Positions 34,837-43,557 of a DNA stretch of 64,000 bases are shown piece by piece. Positions within the stretch are counted from its first letter, which is position 1, and every line of letters begins with the position of its first letter. Under the pieces are notes generated by a model that saw nothing but the letters and a program-made list of their open reading frames with translations, searched no databases and was not told the origin of the DNA. The DNA is taken from contig JASLFS010000001.1 in the NCBI GenBank assembly GCA_030150505.1, forward strand, positions 1 through 64,000. The letters run 5' to 3'. The translations under genes and the position numbers were made by a program. The stretch is from Vitreoscilla sp. (GTDB taxonomy: Bacteria > Pseudomonadota > Gammaproteobacteria > Burkholderiales > Neisseriaceae).

Positions 34837-36210
34837 ATGAATCATAATCCTACCATTGCTGCGATTGCGACTGCCCCAGGACGAGGTGGTGTTGGTGTTA
34901 TACGTTTGTCTGGTAAAAATTTATTGCCATTAGCGCAGCAGATAACCGGCGGTAAAACACCTAAACCTAGAATTGCATTGTACACAGATTTTCTAGCGGA
35001 TAATCAAGAGCCAATTGATAATGGTTTGTTGCTGTATTTTGCTGCTCCTGCTAGTTTTACTGGGGAGGATGTCATTGAATTGCAAGGGCATGGTGGACCC
35101 GTGGTAATGAATATGTTGCTTGAGCGCTGCTTGGAGCTTGGCGCAAAAATGGCCGAGCCGGGTGAGTTTACTAAGCGTGCATTTTTGAATAATAAGTTGG
35201 ATTTAGCACAGGCTGAAAGCGTTGCTGATTTAATTGATGCTTCTAGTCAAAGTGCTGCTCGTATGGCATTGCGTTCTTTAAAAGGGGCTTTTTCAGAACA
35301 AATTCATGAGTTGGTTGATAACGTCATTACTTTGCGTATGTTGGTCGAAGCAACTTTGGATTTTCCTGAAGAGGAAATTGATTTTTTAGAAGCAGCAGAT
35401 GCCAAAGGGAAGCTTCAGCATATTCGCTCTGAATTGGATGCCGTTTTAGCAAATGCAGAGCAGGGGGCTATTTTACGAGAAGGCATGAATGTGGTTTTGG
35501 TTGGTGCGCCTAATGTGGGTAAATCTTCTTTGTTAAATGCCTTGGCAGGCGAAGATGTGGCTATTGTAACGGATATTGCAGGCACAACGCGCGACACCGT
35601 TAGAGAACAAATTACCTTAGATGGCGTTCCCATTCATATTATTGATACTGCTGGTTTGCGTGAAACAGATGATGTTGTTGAAAAAATTGGCATTGAACGT
35701 AGCCAAAAAGCTGTTCAGCAAGCAGATGTTGCTTTGGTGTTGATTGACCCAAGAGATGGGGTTAATGACATTACACAGAACATTCTTAATGCCTTGCCTG
35801 AGCAGTTAAAACGGATTGAAATTCACAACAAAAGTGATTTAACTGGTGAAACTGTACAATATGTTTCACGTGAAACGGCTGAAAAGCAAATGCAAACGCA
35901 GTCTGATGCTTTAATTTGTTTGTCTGCAAAAACGGGTGATGGGTTGGCTTTATTACGCCAAGCATTATTGGAGCAAGTTGGATGGCAAGGTGAAAGTGAA
36001 AGTTTATTTTTAGCTCGAACCAGACACATTAAAGCGTTAGAACTGGCCAAGCTCGAGTTGGAATATGCGGATGCATGTAATAATAATCAAATTGAATTAC
36101 TAGCAGAGCATTTGCGTTTATCACAATTGGCATTTAATGAAATTACGGGTGAATTTACTGCGGATGATTTACTAGGTGTTATTTTTAGTCGATTCTGCAT
36201 TGGTAAGTAA
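34837..36210 (+). CDS. mnmE: tRNA modification GTPase MnmE
   Basis: GTPase that, with MnmG, installs the 5-(carboxymethyl)aminomethyl group on wobble uridine 34. From ATG 34837 it has 457 residues. The N-terminal folate-binding domain starts with PTIAAIATAPGRGGVGVIRLSG. The G domain P-loop is GAPNVGKSSL (about residues 223-232), with DIAGTTRDT, DTAGLR and NKSD motifs. The C-terminal FCIGK is intact. The frame extends to a TTG at 34822, but the family start is MNHNPTIAAIATAPG. mnmE is often near the bacterial origin. A near-parS sequence lies inside it. Confidence 0.96.
   Translation: MNHNPTIAAIATAPGRGGVGVIRLSGKNLLPLAQQITGGKTPKPRIALYTDFLADNQEPIDNGLLLYFAAPASFTGEDVIELQGHGGPVVMNMLLERCLELGAKMAEPGEFTKRAFLNNKLDLAQAESVADLIDASSQSAARMALRSLKGAFSEQIHELVDNVITLRMLVEATLDFPEEEIDFLEAADAKGKLQHIRSELDAVLANAEQGAILREGMNVVLVGAPNVGKSSLLNALAGEDVAIVTDIAGTTRDTVREQITLDGVPIHIIDTAGLRETDDVVEKIGIERSQKAVQQADVALVLIDPRDGVNDITQNILNALPEQLKRIEIHNKSDLTGETVQYVSRETAEKQMQTQSDALICLSAKTGDGLALLRQALLEQVGWQGESESLFLARTRHIKALELAKLELEYADACNNNQIELLAEHLRLSQLAFNEITGEFTADDLLGVIFSRFCIGK
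35862..35877. other. parS-like site inside mnmE (15/16)
   Basis: TGTTTCACGTGAAACG differs from the canonical parS palindrome only at the last base. It encodes VSRET in a part of the MnmE G domain that I would not expect to be strongly conserved, so it is better evidence than the metE match. Confidence 0.6.
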
Positions 36211-36225
36211 GCGAACCGCTATGAT

Positions 36226-36258
36226 TAAAAAAGGCTGCTATGTAAGCAGCCTTTTTTA
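36226..36258. terminator. convergent terminator mnmE/TonB receptor
   Basis: AAAAAAGGCTGCT pairs with AGCAGCCTTTTTT around a short ATGTA loop, usable in both directions. The GGCTGC arm resembles a decayed uptake sequence. Confidence 0.88.
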
Positions 36259-36259
36259 T

Positions 36260-38542
36260 TTAGAATTTACCTTCTAACGAGATACCAAAGTTTCGTTTTG
36301 GTGAGGTGAATCGTTCTAACCCTTTACCATGATAATCAATCATATTGCTGGTTCCATAAGTAGGAATAGAGCGCATGCTATCCCAAGTAGAATAACTGCG
36401 GTTAAATAGATTGAACACACCAACGTTTAAGTTTAGTTGTTTGTTGAGTTTAAATTGACCAGTTAAATCAGCTACCACATAAGATGGGCTTAGCCATTTC
36501 CATTCAGTTTGCTGAGCACCACGCCAAGTATAATTGGTTTCTCTTGTATCTTTGCCTTTTTTAGCGGAGCTATAGCGTAAGGTAAATAAAGTACTCCATT
36601 TGTCATTCGGGTCTTCATATCCAACGCCCAATAATGCCGTCCAAGGTTGGATGGACATAAGCCCGTCGCCATCATGATTGCGCCCTCGGCTATAAGTGCC
36701 TTTTAGGTTAAAGAACATTCCTTCAGGTAAACCAATTGCTTTACCTTGCAAGGTACCATTAATCTCTACGCCTGAAATGCTGGCTTTGGCAATATTAACA
36801 AATTGTATTTGGTTAACATAAAGCTCTTTAGGACCTCCCCAAGAAGAATTAGGGTCGTACCATGGATTTGGCATGCTGCCTTCAGATGTTCTGTCATCAA
36901 TAAAATTCTTATATTTACTATGAAAAACGCCAATACCAAACTGTCCATTTTCATTTTGATATTGATAACCAAGCTCTTGGTTAAGTGCTGTTTCTGGTTT
37001 TAAATCTAAGTTTGGCATGAAGTGATTTGCGCCACCTTTACCAAATTCAAAATAAATTTCTTCAACTTTCGGGGCTCTAAAGCCAGTGCCAATGGTGTAA
37101 CTTAGTTGATGATTTTCATTGAGCTGATAATCAAATTTGCTCTGCCAAGATAATTGTGAAAACTTTCTTTTGTCATCGGTATAGCTCAGTGGGAATTTGT
37201 TTAAGCTATCAGGTTGTGGGCGGTATTCATAGTGATCATAGCGCAAACCCAACTGCGTTTTGAATTGAGGTGTCCATTGGATATTATCTTGAATTGATAA
37301 GGCTGAAATTCTTGATTTGACTGGGTTGGCAATGCTGTACGTTGAAGGATAGCTACCGCTGCTTAGGTAAATAATATCGTGGTTAATATTATTTAATGAA
37401 GCATGGCGATGTTCTAGCTTGCCTTGGAATTGATGGGTTGTCTTGCCTAAATTGATTTCTTGGCTGAATAACTGCGCTTGTAATAATTTTTGTTGCTGGA
37501 AAAATTCACGTTTATATTGTTGATCAACCTTATCATGGTTATTTTTTTCAACATTATAGGTGTCCGCAGACATGGTTAATTTTTGCTTGGCTAAGCGAAA
37601 ATTAAAAGTATCTAACCATGAGCTATCCGTTGGGGAATATTCATATTCCACACCATAACGAGAATAGGGCGCGGTATCTGATGCAAAACGATGCGTACCG
37701 AAGCTATCAAAACTTTTTTCTTCAGTGTGTTGAGACTGTTTTCGATCTTCATAAAAAGCAGTTAATTTTTGCTCTTCATTAAATTTATAACCAATTTTGC
37801 TTAACCACGATGTAGAACGATGGCTGACAGGATCTGGTTTGCCCCGTGCGGAGCCATAAATATCATCACCATAGCCGCTATTTTTGGTTTCATGACCGTT
37901 GCGTTTGGTTACTTGTGCAAAGCCGAAGAAATGCTCATTTTGTAAACCAGCCCCTAAAACTTGGCGCCATTCTTTGTTTTTTGATGCATATCCTGACTTG
38001 GTATAGAATCCGAAATGTTCCCCAGGTTTTACAAAATCTTGGATATTTTTGGTGGTAAATCGCACTGAACCGCCTATTGCACCGCTGCCACTTTCGACAG
38101 AATTGGCACCTTTGGTAATGGCTACTTGGCTGATGTTTTCATATTCTGTGGTGTTGATGCTGCCATTAAAATAACCATAGCCTTTATAAACGATGGGCAT
38201 AAAGGTTTCTGCTTGTGGCATGCCATCGACACTAATGGCAACACGGTCTTTATCAACGCCACGAATAGCGAAACCGTTACTTCCTGAGCGCCCACTTTCA
38301 CTAATGCCAATGCCAACTTGATTGCGAAATAAATCACGTTCGTCTTGAACCAAATTTTTAGTTAAATCATCGGCTGATTCTTGAATAGTATAGATTGGCG
38401 GTGTTTTTTTAATTGCAGTAACAGTTACTTCTTCTAACTCATGTGTTTCAGCTGCTGTTTGAGCCCAGCTAGATGTCCCCAATATAAGACATGACGTCAT
38501 AAAAAAATATTTATGATCAAATGATAATCGATTAAACTTCAT
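36260..38542 (-). CDS. TonB-dependent receptor, haemoglobin/transferrin/lactoferrin class
   Basis: Outer-membrane gated barrel for an iron source. From MKFNRLSFDHKYF it has 760 residues: signal peptide ending near SSWA-QT, TonB box region HELEEVTVTA, plug domain with RSGSNGFAIRGVDKDRVAISV-type motifs, SGSGAIGGSVRF, then a 22-strand-type barrel ending in aromatic GISLEGKF with C-terminal Phe. The motif SVDGMPQAE is typical of HmbR/TbpA-class receptors. The ligand cannot be told from sequence, and no TbpB-like lipoprotein is adjacent. AAAGGGA precedes the ATG, and a Fur box lies upstream. The open frame further upstream runs through the Fur box and is not coding. Confidence 0.9.
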   Translation of the reverse strand: MKFNRLSFDHKYFFMTSCLILGTSSWAQTAAETHELEEVTVTAIKKTPPIYTIQESADDLTKNLVQDERDLFRNQVGIGISESGRSGSNGFAIRGVDKDRVAISVDGMPQAETFMPIVYKGYGYFNGSINTTEYENISQVAITKGANSVESGSGAIGGSVRFTTKNIQDFVKPGEHFGFYTKSGYASKNKEWRQVLGAGLQNEHFFGFAQVTKRNGHETKNSGYGDDIYGSARGKPDPVSHRSTSWLSKIGYKFNEEQKLTAFYEDRKQSQHTEEKSFDSFGTHRFASDTAPYSRYGVEYEYSPTDSSWLDTFNFRLAKQKLTMSADTYNVEKNNHDKVDQQYKREFFQQQKLLQAQLFSQEINLGKTTHQFQGKLEHRHASLNNINHDIIYLSSGSYPSTYSIANPVKSRISALSIQDNIQWTPQFKTQLGLRYDHYEYRPQPDSLNKFPLSYTDDKRKFSQLSWQSKFDYQLNENHQLSYTIGTGFRAPKVEEIYFEFGKGGANHFMPNLDLKPETALNQELGYQYQNENGQFGIGVFHSKYKNFIDDRTSEGSMPNPWYDPNSSWGGPKELYVNQIQFVNIAKASISGVEINGTLQGKAIGLPEGMFFNLKGTYSRGRNHDGDGLMSIQPWTALLGVGYEDPNDKWSTLFTLRYSSAKKGKDTRETNYTWRGAQQTEWKWLSPSYVVADLTGQFKLNKQLNLNVGVFNLFNRSYSTWDSMRSIPTYGTSNMIDYHGKGLERFTSPKRNFGISLEGKF

Positions 38543-38559
38543 TTTTTCCCTTTTTATTG

Positions 38560-38578
38560 AATGATAATTAGTATCATT
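38560..38578 (-). promoter_or_regulatory. Fur box upstream of TonB receptor
   Basis: AATGATAATTAGTATCATT is a near-perfect palindrome matching the GATAAT-type Fur consensus, 17 bases before the receptor start. A second ATTATTATCTATT-like tract lies at about 38625-38640. Iron-dependent repression is expected. Confidence 0.8.
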
Positions 38579-38757
38579 TCTTTTATGAGGGCAAATAATA
38601 TAGGATAATCGAAATAATAACAATTATTATTATCTATTATTTATATGGTTTGATTCTTAATTATGAATGTTTTATTCAGAAAAAATTCGTGCTTTGTAGC
38701 CATTATTTTGGATAAAAGAGTCAGTTGAAGATCGCTATTCAACTGACTGTGATTAGT

Positions 38758-39888
38758 TTAATGGCGTGTGCGAGTAGCCATAAAAAATATATTGATGCTG
38801 GCGATAATGGTTAAGCACAATCCTAAATTCTGATTACTGGCAATGATGGTTAATCCCAAACCAATAGCGAGGTAGTAAAACAAGCCCAAAATGGCACCAG
38901 CTGTTCCCGTGGCTTGTTGGTAGTTTCTCAGTGCCCGTGACAAAATATTGGGAATGGCAATGCTATATGCCAAAGTAATGCCTATTAAAGGAATAAGCAG
39001 GGCGGTGCTAGTTTGTAAGAGCCAAATTAGCATTGAGCTGATAAGCAATAACCAGCTTGAGAGCATGATAAGTTGTTTTGAAGATAATAATTGTTTTTTT
39101 AAACAGTAGCGATTGGCATATGCACCTAATAAAGAGCCGATTGCTAATAATATGCCGCTGTAGCCAAAAATTTTGGGATTGGTGCTTATTTGTTGGAATA
39201 AAAAAGGGCCTAATTGATAAAAAGTGAATAAAGAGAGATTGAACATTGAAATGGCTATAACTGTATGCCAAATGTCGCTATCTTTCATCATTTGTTTGTA
39301 AACTGACCAGAATGCTTTTGGTGGTTGGTTCGTTGGTTTGGTTTCTGGTAACGAGTATGTTGCCCAGCTTAATAATAAAATGGCCAAGCCAAACAATGCC
39401 CAAAATACGGCTTGATAGCCTGAAATGTGCACCAAAAGAGAGCCTAATATCATGCCTAGAGCAGGACTAAGTGCCAGTGCGATACCCATGATGGCAAAAA
39501 CTTGTTGTAGTTCTGTGCCAGATAGCTTATCTCTCATGATGGTTTGAGTGCCAATGGAGCCGATTGCGGCTGTAAAAGCCATGATGATTCTAGCTAGCAT
39601 CAGTGTTGAAAAAGTTTGGCTATGGATGGCAATGATGGTGGAAATGGCATAAAGCGCTAAGGCCATTAACATACTGGGGCGTCTGCCGATTTTGTCGCAT
39701 AAATATCCCCAAAATACGACCCCAAAAGCGAATGAAATGAAGTAAACCGATAAGGTTTGTCCTGCGGTGCTATCGGTTACTTTAAATGCCGTTGCGATAT
39801 GCACTAGCGCTGGGCTGTAAATGGTTTCCACTATTTGTGGGAACATCATTAGCACAATGAGTAAGGGCAAGCTTAAATTTTTTTGCAT
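38758..39888 (-). CDS. MFS efflux transporter, Bcr/CflA-like
   Basis: Inner-membrane drug:proton antiporter of the DHA1 (Bcr/CflA) type. The 376 residues form about 12 hydrophobic segments. Motif A is present as GYLCDKIGRRPSML, and the N-terminal IYSPALVHIATAFKV segment and FAIMGIALALSPALGMILG (motif C region) are typical. It is divergently transcribed from an AraC-type gene at 39989-40750, which probably controls it. This mirrors the E. coli nimT/nimR arrangement (nitroimidazole exporter and regulator), but the substrate is not established. Confidence 0.85.
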   Translation of the reverse strand: MQKNLSLPLLIVLMMFPQIVETIYSPALVHIATAFKVTDSTAGQTLSVYFISFAFGVVFWGYLCDKIGRRPSMLMALALYAISTIIAIHSQTFSTLMLARIIMAFTAAIGSIGTQTIMRDKLSGTELQQVFAIMGIALALSPALGMILGSLLVHISGYQAVFWALFGLAILLLSWATYSLPETKPTNQPPKAFWSVYKQMMKDSDIWHTVIAISMFNLSLFTFYQLGPFLFQQISTNPKIFGYSGILLAIGSLLGAYANRYCLKKQLLSSKQLIMLSSWLLLISSMLIWLLQTSTALLIPLIGITLAYSIAIPNILSRALRNYQQATGTAGAILGLFYYLAIGLGLTIIASNQNLGLCLTIIASINIFFMATRTRH

Positions 39889-39960
39889 GATTGGTCACGG
39901 TGTTTTTGATTTTAATGTGGATATGATAGCGATAGCATGATTTTCTTTTTATAATAAAAA

Positions 39961-39989
39961 GGACAATAAATATACAAAATAGGACAATA
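39961..39989. promoter_or_regulatory. direct repeat in the MFS/AraC divergent region
   Basis: GGACAATA occurs at 39961-39968 and again at 39982-39989, spaced 21 bases. AraC-family activators often bind such direct repeats at two-turn spacing. The second copy reaches the regulator start codon at 39989. Confidence 0.45.
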
Positions 39990-40750
39990 TGGCTTGGATT
40001 GATTCTGATGATGCATTTAATGCAGATGCAATGATTGAACCAGTTGTTGGGATTGCTTCTCGTTTGGTTCGGCATGATTCGGGTTGGCATCAGCATGAAA
40101 AAGGGCAGTTACTTTTTGCGAAAAGTGGCACCATGCGCATTACTTTGGATGCTGGCATGTCGGTTTTGCCTCCACAGAGGTTGGCTTGGATTCCACCCTT
40201 TTGTCGGCATCGGGTTGTGTTAAATGAAGTGGTTGGTTATCGGTCGATTTATCTGGATACCAATGTTTTTGCGCATTTGCCAAATGAGCATATGATTTGG
40301 GCGATGACGCCTTTATTGCAAGCCATTTTAGAAAATATTGCTTTATCCGCATGGTCGTGTGATTGGTTTAATGATACTCGGCAAGCGCATTGGTTAAATG
40401 TGTTGTGGGATGAGTTGGTTTTTGCTAAGCAAGATAAAATTTTATTGCCTTTGCCTGATGATTATCGATTACAAAAAATATCATGGTTAATTTTGCCACC
40501 ATTGTTGAAGGATTTAGCGAACCAAGTGGGCGCCAGTGAAAAAACCATTACTCGAGTATTTAAGCAGCAAACGGGCATGGGTTATCAAGCTTGGCGACAA
40601 CAATGGCGGTTGTTGAAAGCTATTGAACTGTTGTATGCGAATCGACCATTAATGGAAATTGCGGATATTTTGGGTTTTACAAATGACAGTGCTTTTGCCG
40701 TCTTTTTTAAAAACATGACGGGGCAAACAACGATGCAATATATTGGATAA
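39989..40750 (+). CDS. AraC-family regulator (NimR-like)
   Basis: Transcription regulator of 253 residues with an N-terminal cupin sensor domain (HDSGWHQHEKGQLLFAKSG, about residues 28-46, then PPQRLAWIPP) and a C-terminal double helix-turn-helix AraC domain (LANQVGASEKTITRVFKQ, MEIADILGFTNDSAFAVFFK). This layout resembles E. coli NimR, whose gene neighbours the nitroimidazole pump NimT. It is divergent from an MFS pump and likely controls that gene and itself. The ribosome site is poor (AGGACA). Confidence 0.85.
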   Translation: MAWIDSDDAFNADAMIEPVVGIASRLVRHDSGWHQHEKGQLLFAKSGTMRITLDAGMSVLPPQRLAWIPPFCRHRVVLNEVVGYRSIYLDTNVFAHLPNEHMIWAMTPLLQAILENIALSAWSCDWFNDTRQAHWLNVLWDELVFAKQDKILLPLPDDYRLQKISWLILPPLLKDLANQVGASEKTITRVFKQQTGMGYQAWRQQWRLLKAIELLYANRPLMEIADILGFTNDSAFAVFFKNMTGQTTMQYIG

Positions 40751-40837
40751 TTTGGATTGAGCAAAATATTCAATTGTTAAGTAATTATTTATAATGACGT
40801 GATGAATATTGGTATTGAAATAAGATTGAAGGAATAA

Positions 40838-41749
40838 ATGGTGGATACTCAAGCGAGGCAGCCTAAAATTTTGATTGTTGGCAGTGTGAATATGGATTTG
40901 GTGGTGCAAGCAAGTCGCTTTCCAATGGTGGGTGAAACGATTTTAGGTAGCCATTTCGATACGTTATTGGGTGGAAAAGGTGCCAATCAGGCTGTGGCTG
41001 CGAGTCGCTTGGGCGCTCAAGTAACGTTATTAGGCGCGGTTGGGCAAGATGATTTTGGTGAGATGGCTAAAGCTTGTTTGCAAAAAGAGGGCGTTAGAAC
41101 GGATTATGTAAAAACCATTGCCAATGTACCAACGGGTATTGCTGCTATTACTGTGGCTGAAGGTGATAATCACATTGTGGTGGTTTCTGGTGCCAATCAT
41201 GCTTTAACGGTGGCGGATATTGAAGCAGCAAAGCATTGTTTTGCAGAAGCGGATGTGGTGATTAGCCAGCTGGAAATTTCGCTTCCATGCGTTGAAGCTG
41301 CTGCTAAATTGGCTCAGGAATATCAAAAGCCTTTTATTTTAAATCCTGCGCCTGCACAAAAATTGAGTCATCAACTAAGCCATTATGTGACAGCATTGAC
41401 GCCAAATAATATTGAATTAAAACAGCTATTGCCTTCTTGGGATGGGGATATTAGCCAGTTGCCAAATTTACCCATGGATGTGATTTTAACGGCGGGTTCT
41501 GACGGTGCTTTTTTTGTAAATGAGCATGGTTGTGTAAAACAACAGACTGCTTTTGCGGTATCGGTGGTGGATAGCACGGGAGCTGGGGACACGTTTAATG
41601 CTGCTTTGGCTGTTTTTTGGTCACTTGGTATTGAAAAAGCAGTTTATTATGCTTGTGCTGCTGCATCGTTATCGGTACAGAAGTTAGGTGCTCAAAGTGC
41701 CATGCCAACGTTGGCGGAGCTGTTTGAATTTGTTCAGTTGGAACAATAA
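40838..41749 (+). CDS. rbsK: ribokinase
   Basis: PfkB-family sugar kinase that phosphorylates ribose. The 303 residues start with the family motif GSVNMDLVVQASRFPMVGET, then GGKGANQAVAASRLGA, and the C-terminal signature DSTGAGDTFNAALAV with the catalytic Asp. AAGGAA lies before the ATG. No rbsD or ribose transporter gene is beside it, so ribose from nucleoside turnover is the likely substrate. A pfkB kinase of other specificity cannot be fully excluded. Confidence 0.88.
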   Translation: MVDTQARQPKILIVGSVNMDLVVQASRFPMVGETILGSHFDTLLGGKGANQAVAASRLGAQVTLLGAVGQDDFGEMAKACLQKEGVRTDYVKTIANVPTGIAAITVAEGDNHIVVVSGANHALTVADIEAAKHCFAEADVVISQLEISLPCVEAAAKLAQEYQKPFILNPAPAQKLSHQLSHYVTALTPNNIELKQLLPSWDGDISQLPNLPMDVILTAGSDGAFFVNEHGCVKQQTAFAVSVVDSTGAGDTFNAALAVFWSLGIEKAVYYACAAASLSVQKLGAQSAMPTLAELFEFVQLEQ

Positions 41750-41771
41750 AAAAAGGCTGCCGAAGCAGCCT
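41750..41771 (-). terminator. gdhA terminator
   Basis: Read on the minus strand, AGGCTGC and GCAGCCT form a perfect stem with a UUCG tetraloop, followed by seven T. On the plus strand there is no T run, so it mainly serves gdhA. Confidence 0.82.
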
Positions 41772-41789
41772 ATCAATACTGGGAGTTTT

Positions 41790-43130
41790 TTAGACAATAC
41801 CTTGCGCTAGCATGGCATCTGCAACTTTGGTAAAGCCGGCAATATTGGCACCAGCAACATAGTTAATGTAACCGTCTTGTTGTCCATAATGTAAACAAGC
41901 TTCGTGAATATTGTCCATAATGGCATGTAAACGGTGGTCTACTTTATTGGCATCCCAGCTTAAGCGTAAGGCATTTTGGCTCATTTCTAAACCAGAAGTT
42001 GCTACGCCACCTGCGTTACTGGCTTTGCCAGGAGCATATAGAATTTTAGCGTTTAAGAATGCCACAATGGCTTCGTTGGTTGAAGGCATGTTGGCACCTT
42101 CAGCTACACAGAAACAGCCATTTTTGAGTAGATTTTTAGCATCGTTTTCATCAAGTTCATTTTGTGTTGCGCAAGGCAATGCAATATCACAAGCGATATT
42201 CCATGGACGCAAACCATCGTAATAAGGCAAACCTTGTTCTTGTGCGAAAGTTGATAAGCGTTCTCTGCGCTCGTTTTTAATCACCATTAGTTCTTGTAAT
42301 TGTGCTTCAGTAATGCCATTTGGGAAATGAACAAAACCAGCAGAATCTGATAAGGTGAGGACTTTGGCGCCAAGTTGCAATAATTTTTCTGCTGCAAATT
42401 GAGCAACATTGCCTGAGCCTGATAGGGTTACTGTTTTTCCTGCTGCACTTTCGCCACGTGTTTTTAGCATGGATTCAATAAAGTAAACGGCACCGTAGCC
42501 TGTTGCTTCTGGGCGAATTAAACTGCCGCCGTATGTCAGGCCTTTGCCTGTTAGGACTGAGCTAAACTCATTGCGGATGCGTTTGTATTGTCCGTATAAA
42601 TAGCCGATTTCACGACCACCCACACCAATATCACCGGCAGGAACGTCAAGATTTGGTCCAATATGGCGGCATAGTTCGGTCATGAATGATTGGCAAAATC
42701 TCATAACTTCGTTATCACTTTTACCTTTTGGATCAAAATCTGAGCCACCTTTGGCACCGCCCATTGGCAATGTGGTTAAGGCATTTTTAAAAACTTGTTC
42801 AAAAGCGAGAAATTTGAGAATGCCTAGATTGACTGAGGGGTGAAAGCGTAAACCGCCTTTGTAAGGACCAATTGCTGATGACATTTGAATGCGAAAGCCG
42901 CGGTTAACGCGAACTTGGTTGTTGTCATCAACCCAAGGGACGCGGAACATGATAACGCGCTCTGGTTCCACTAAACGTTCAAGCAAGCTTTGTTCGGTAT
43001 AGCGTGGGTTTTTGGCCAAGAATGGGCCAAGACTCATGAAAACTTCTTCGATGGCTTGATGAAAAATCGTTTGATCGGGATCCCGTTGCTTAATTTGTTT
43101 TAACAATTCTTGTAGATCAACGGTAGACAT
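41790..43130 (-). CDS. gdhA: NADP-specific glutamate dehydrogenase
   Basis: Reductive amination of 2-oxoglutarate to glutamate. The 446 residues match the hexameric small-subunit NADPH enzyme. The conserved lysine region is PYKGGLRFHPSVN, followed by PMGGAKGGSDFDPKGKS, and the Rossmann segment is SGSGNVAQFAAEKL. ASNAGGVATSGLEMSQNA lies near the C-terminus. It stands alone with its own terminator. Glutamate made by PutA from proline could be its counter-flow, but nothing shows shared control. Confidence 0.97.
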   Translation of the reverse strand: MSTVDLQELLKQIKQRDPDQTIFHQAIEEVFMSLGPFLAKNPRYTEQSLLERLVEPERVIMFRVPWVDDNNQVRVNRGFRIQMSSAIGPYKGGLRFHPSVNLGILKFLAFEQVFKNALTTLPMGGAKGGSDFDPKGKSDNEVMRFCQSFMTELCRHIGPNLDVPAGDIGVGGREIGYLYGQYKRIRNEFSSVLTGKGLTYGGSLIRPEATGYGAVYFIESMLKTRGESAAGKTVTLSGSGNVAQFAAEKLLQLGAKVLTLSDSAGFVHFPNGITEAQLQELMVIKNERRERLSTFAQEQGLPYYDGLRPWNIACDIALPCATQNELDENDAKNLLKNGCFCVAEGANMPSTNEAIVAFLNAKILYAPGKASNAGGVATSGLEMSQNALRLSWDANKVDHRLHAIMDNIHEACLHYGQQDGYINYVAGANIAGFTKVADAMLAQGIV

Positions 43131-43557
43131 CGAAAGTATCCTTATGAATTAATGCATTAGCATGCATTTTGTGGTTGGCTAAAGGAAATTTCATCATAGC
43201 ACCATTAAAAAAAACTGCAAAACATCATTGTTATGATATTAGGATAAAAAGATGCCTTTCATTAAAAAAGCATTTTAAAAATTTTATGATTATTTTAATT
43301 TTATGCCAAAAATATGCTAAAAATTTTATGATTTATTTGTAAATTTATTTTTTATTGGAATATTAAATTTTTTTTATTCGTTTATTAAAATTTAGTGTTT
43401 TCAGGATAAAAATCATTAAAAGTATTTAGTTTTTATAAAGTATATTATTGAAGTAGAAGATTGCTTTAATATTATTTTATTAAAATAAAAGATTGAATTG
43501 ATAACAAGTAAAGGCTCCCTGAAACCTTTTCAGGGAGCCTTTTTATCAAGAAAAACA
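43131..43557. other. AT-rich gap with the metH terminator
   Basis: The 427 bases between metH and gdhA have no gene. 43200-43500 is very AT-rich with long A and T runs and no visible motif. At 43510-43544, AAAGGCTCCCTGAAA pairs with TTTCAGGGAGCCTTT, an inverted pair of AGGCTCCCTGAA. That is one base different from the uptake sequence in both arms, and it probably ends metH. Confidence 0.6.
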
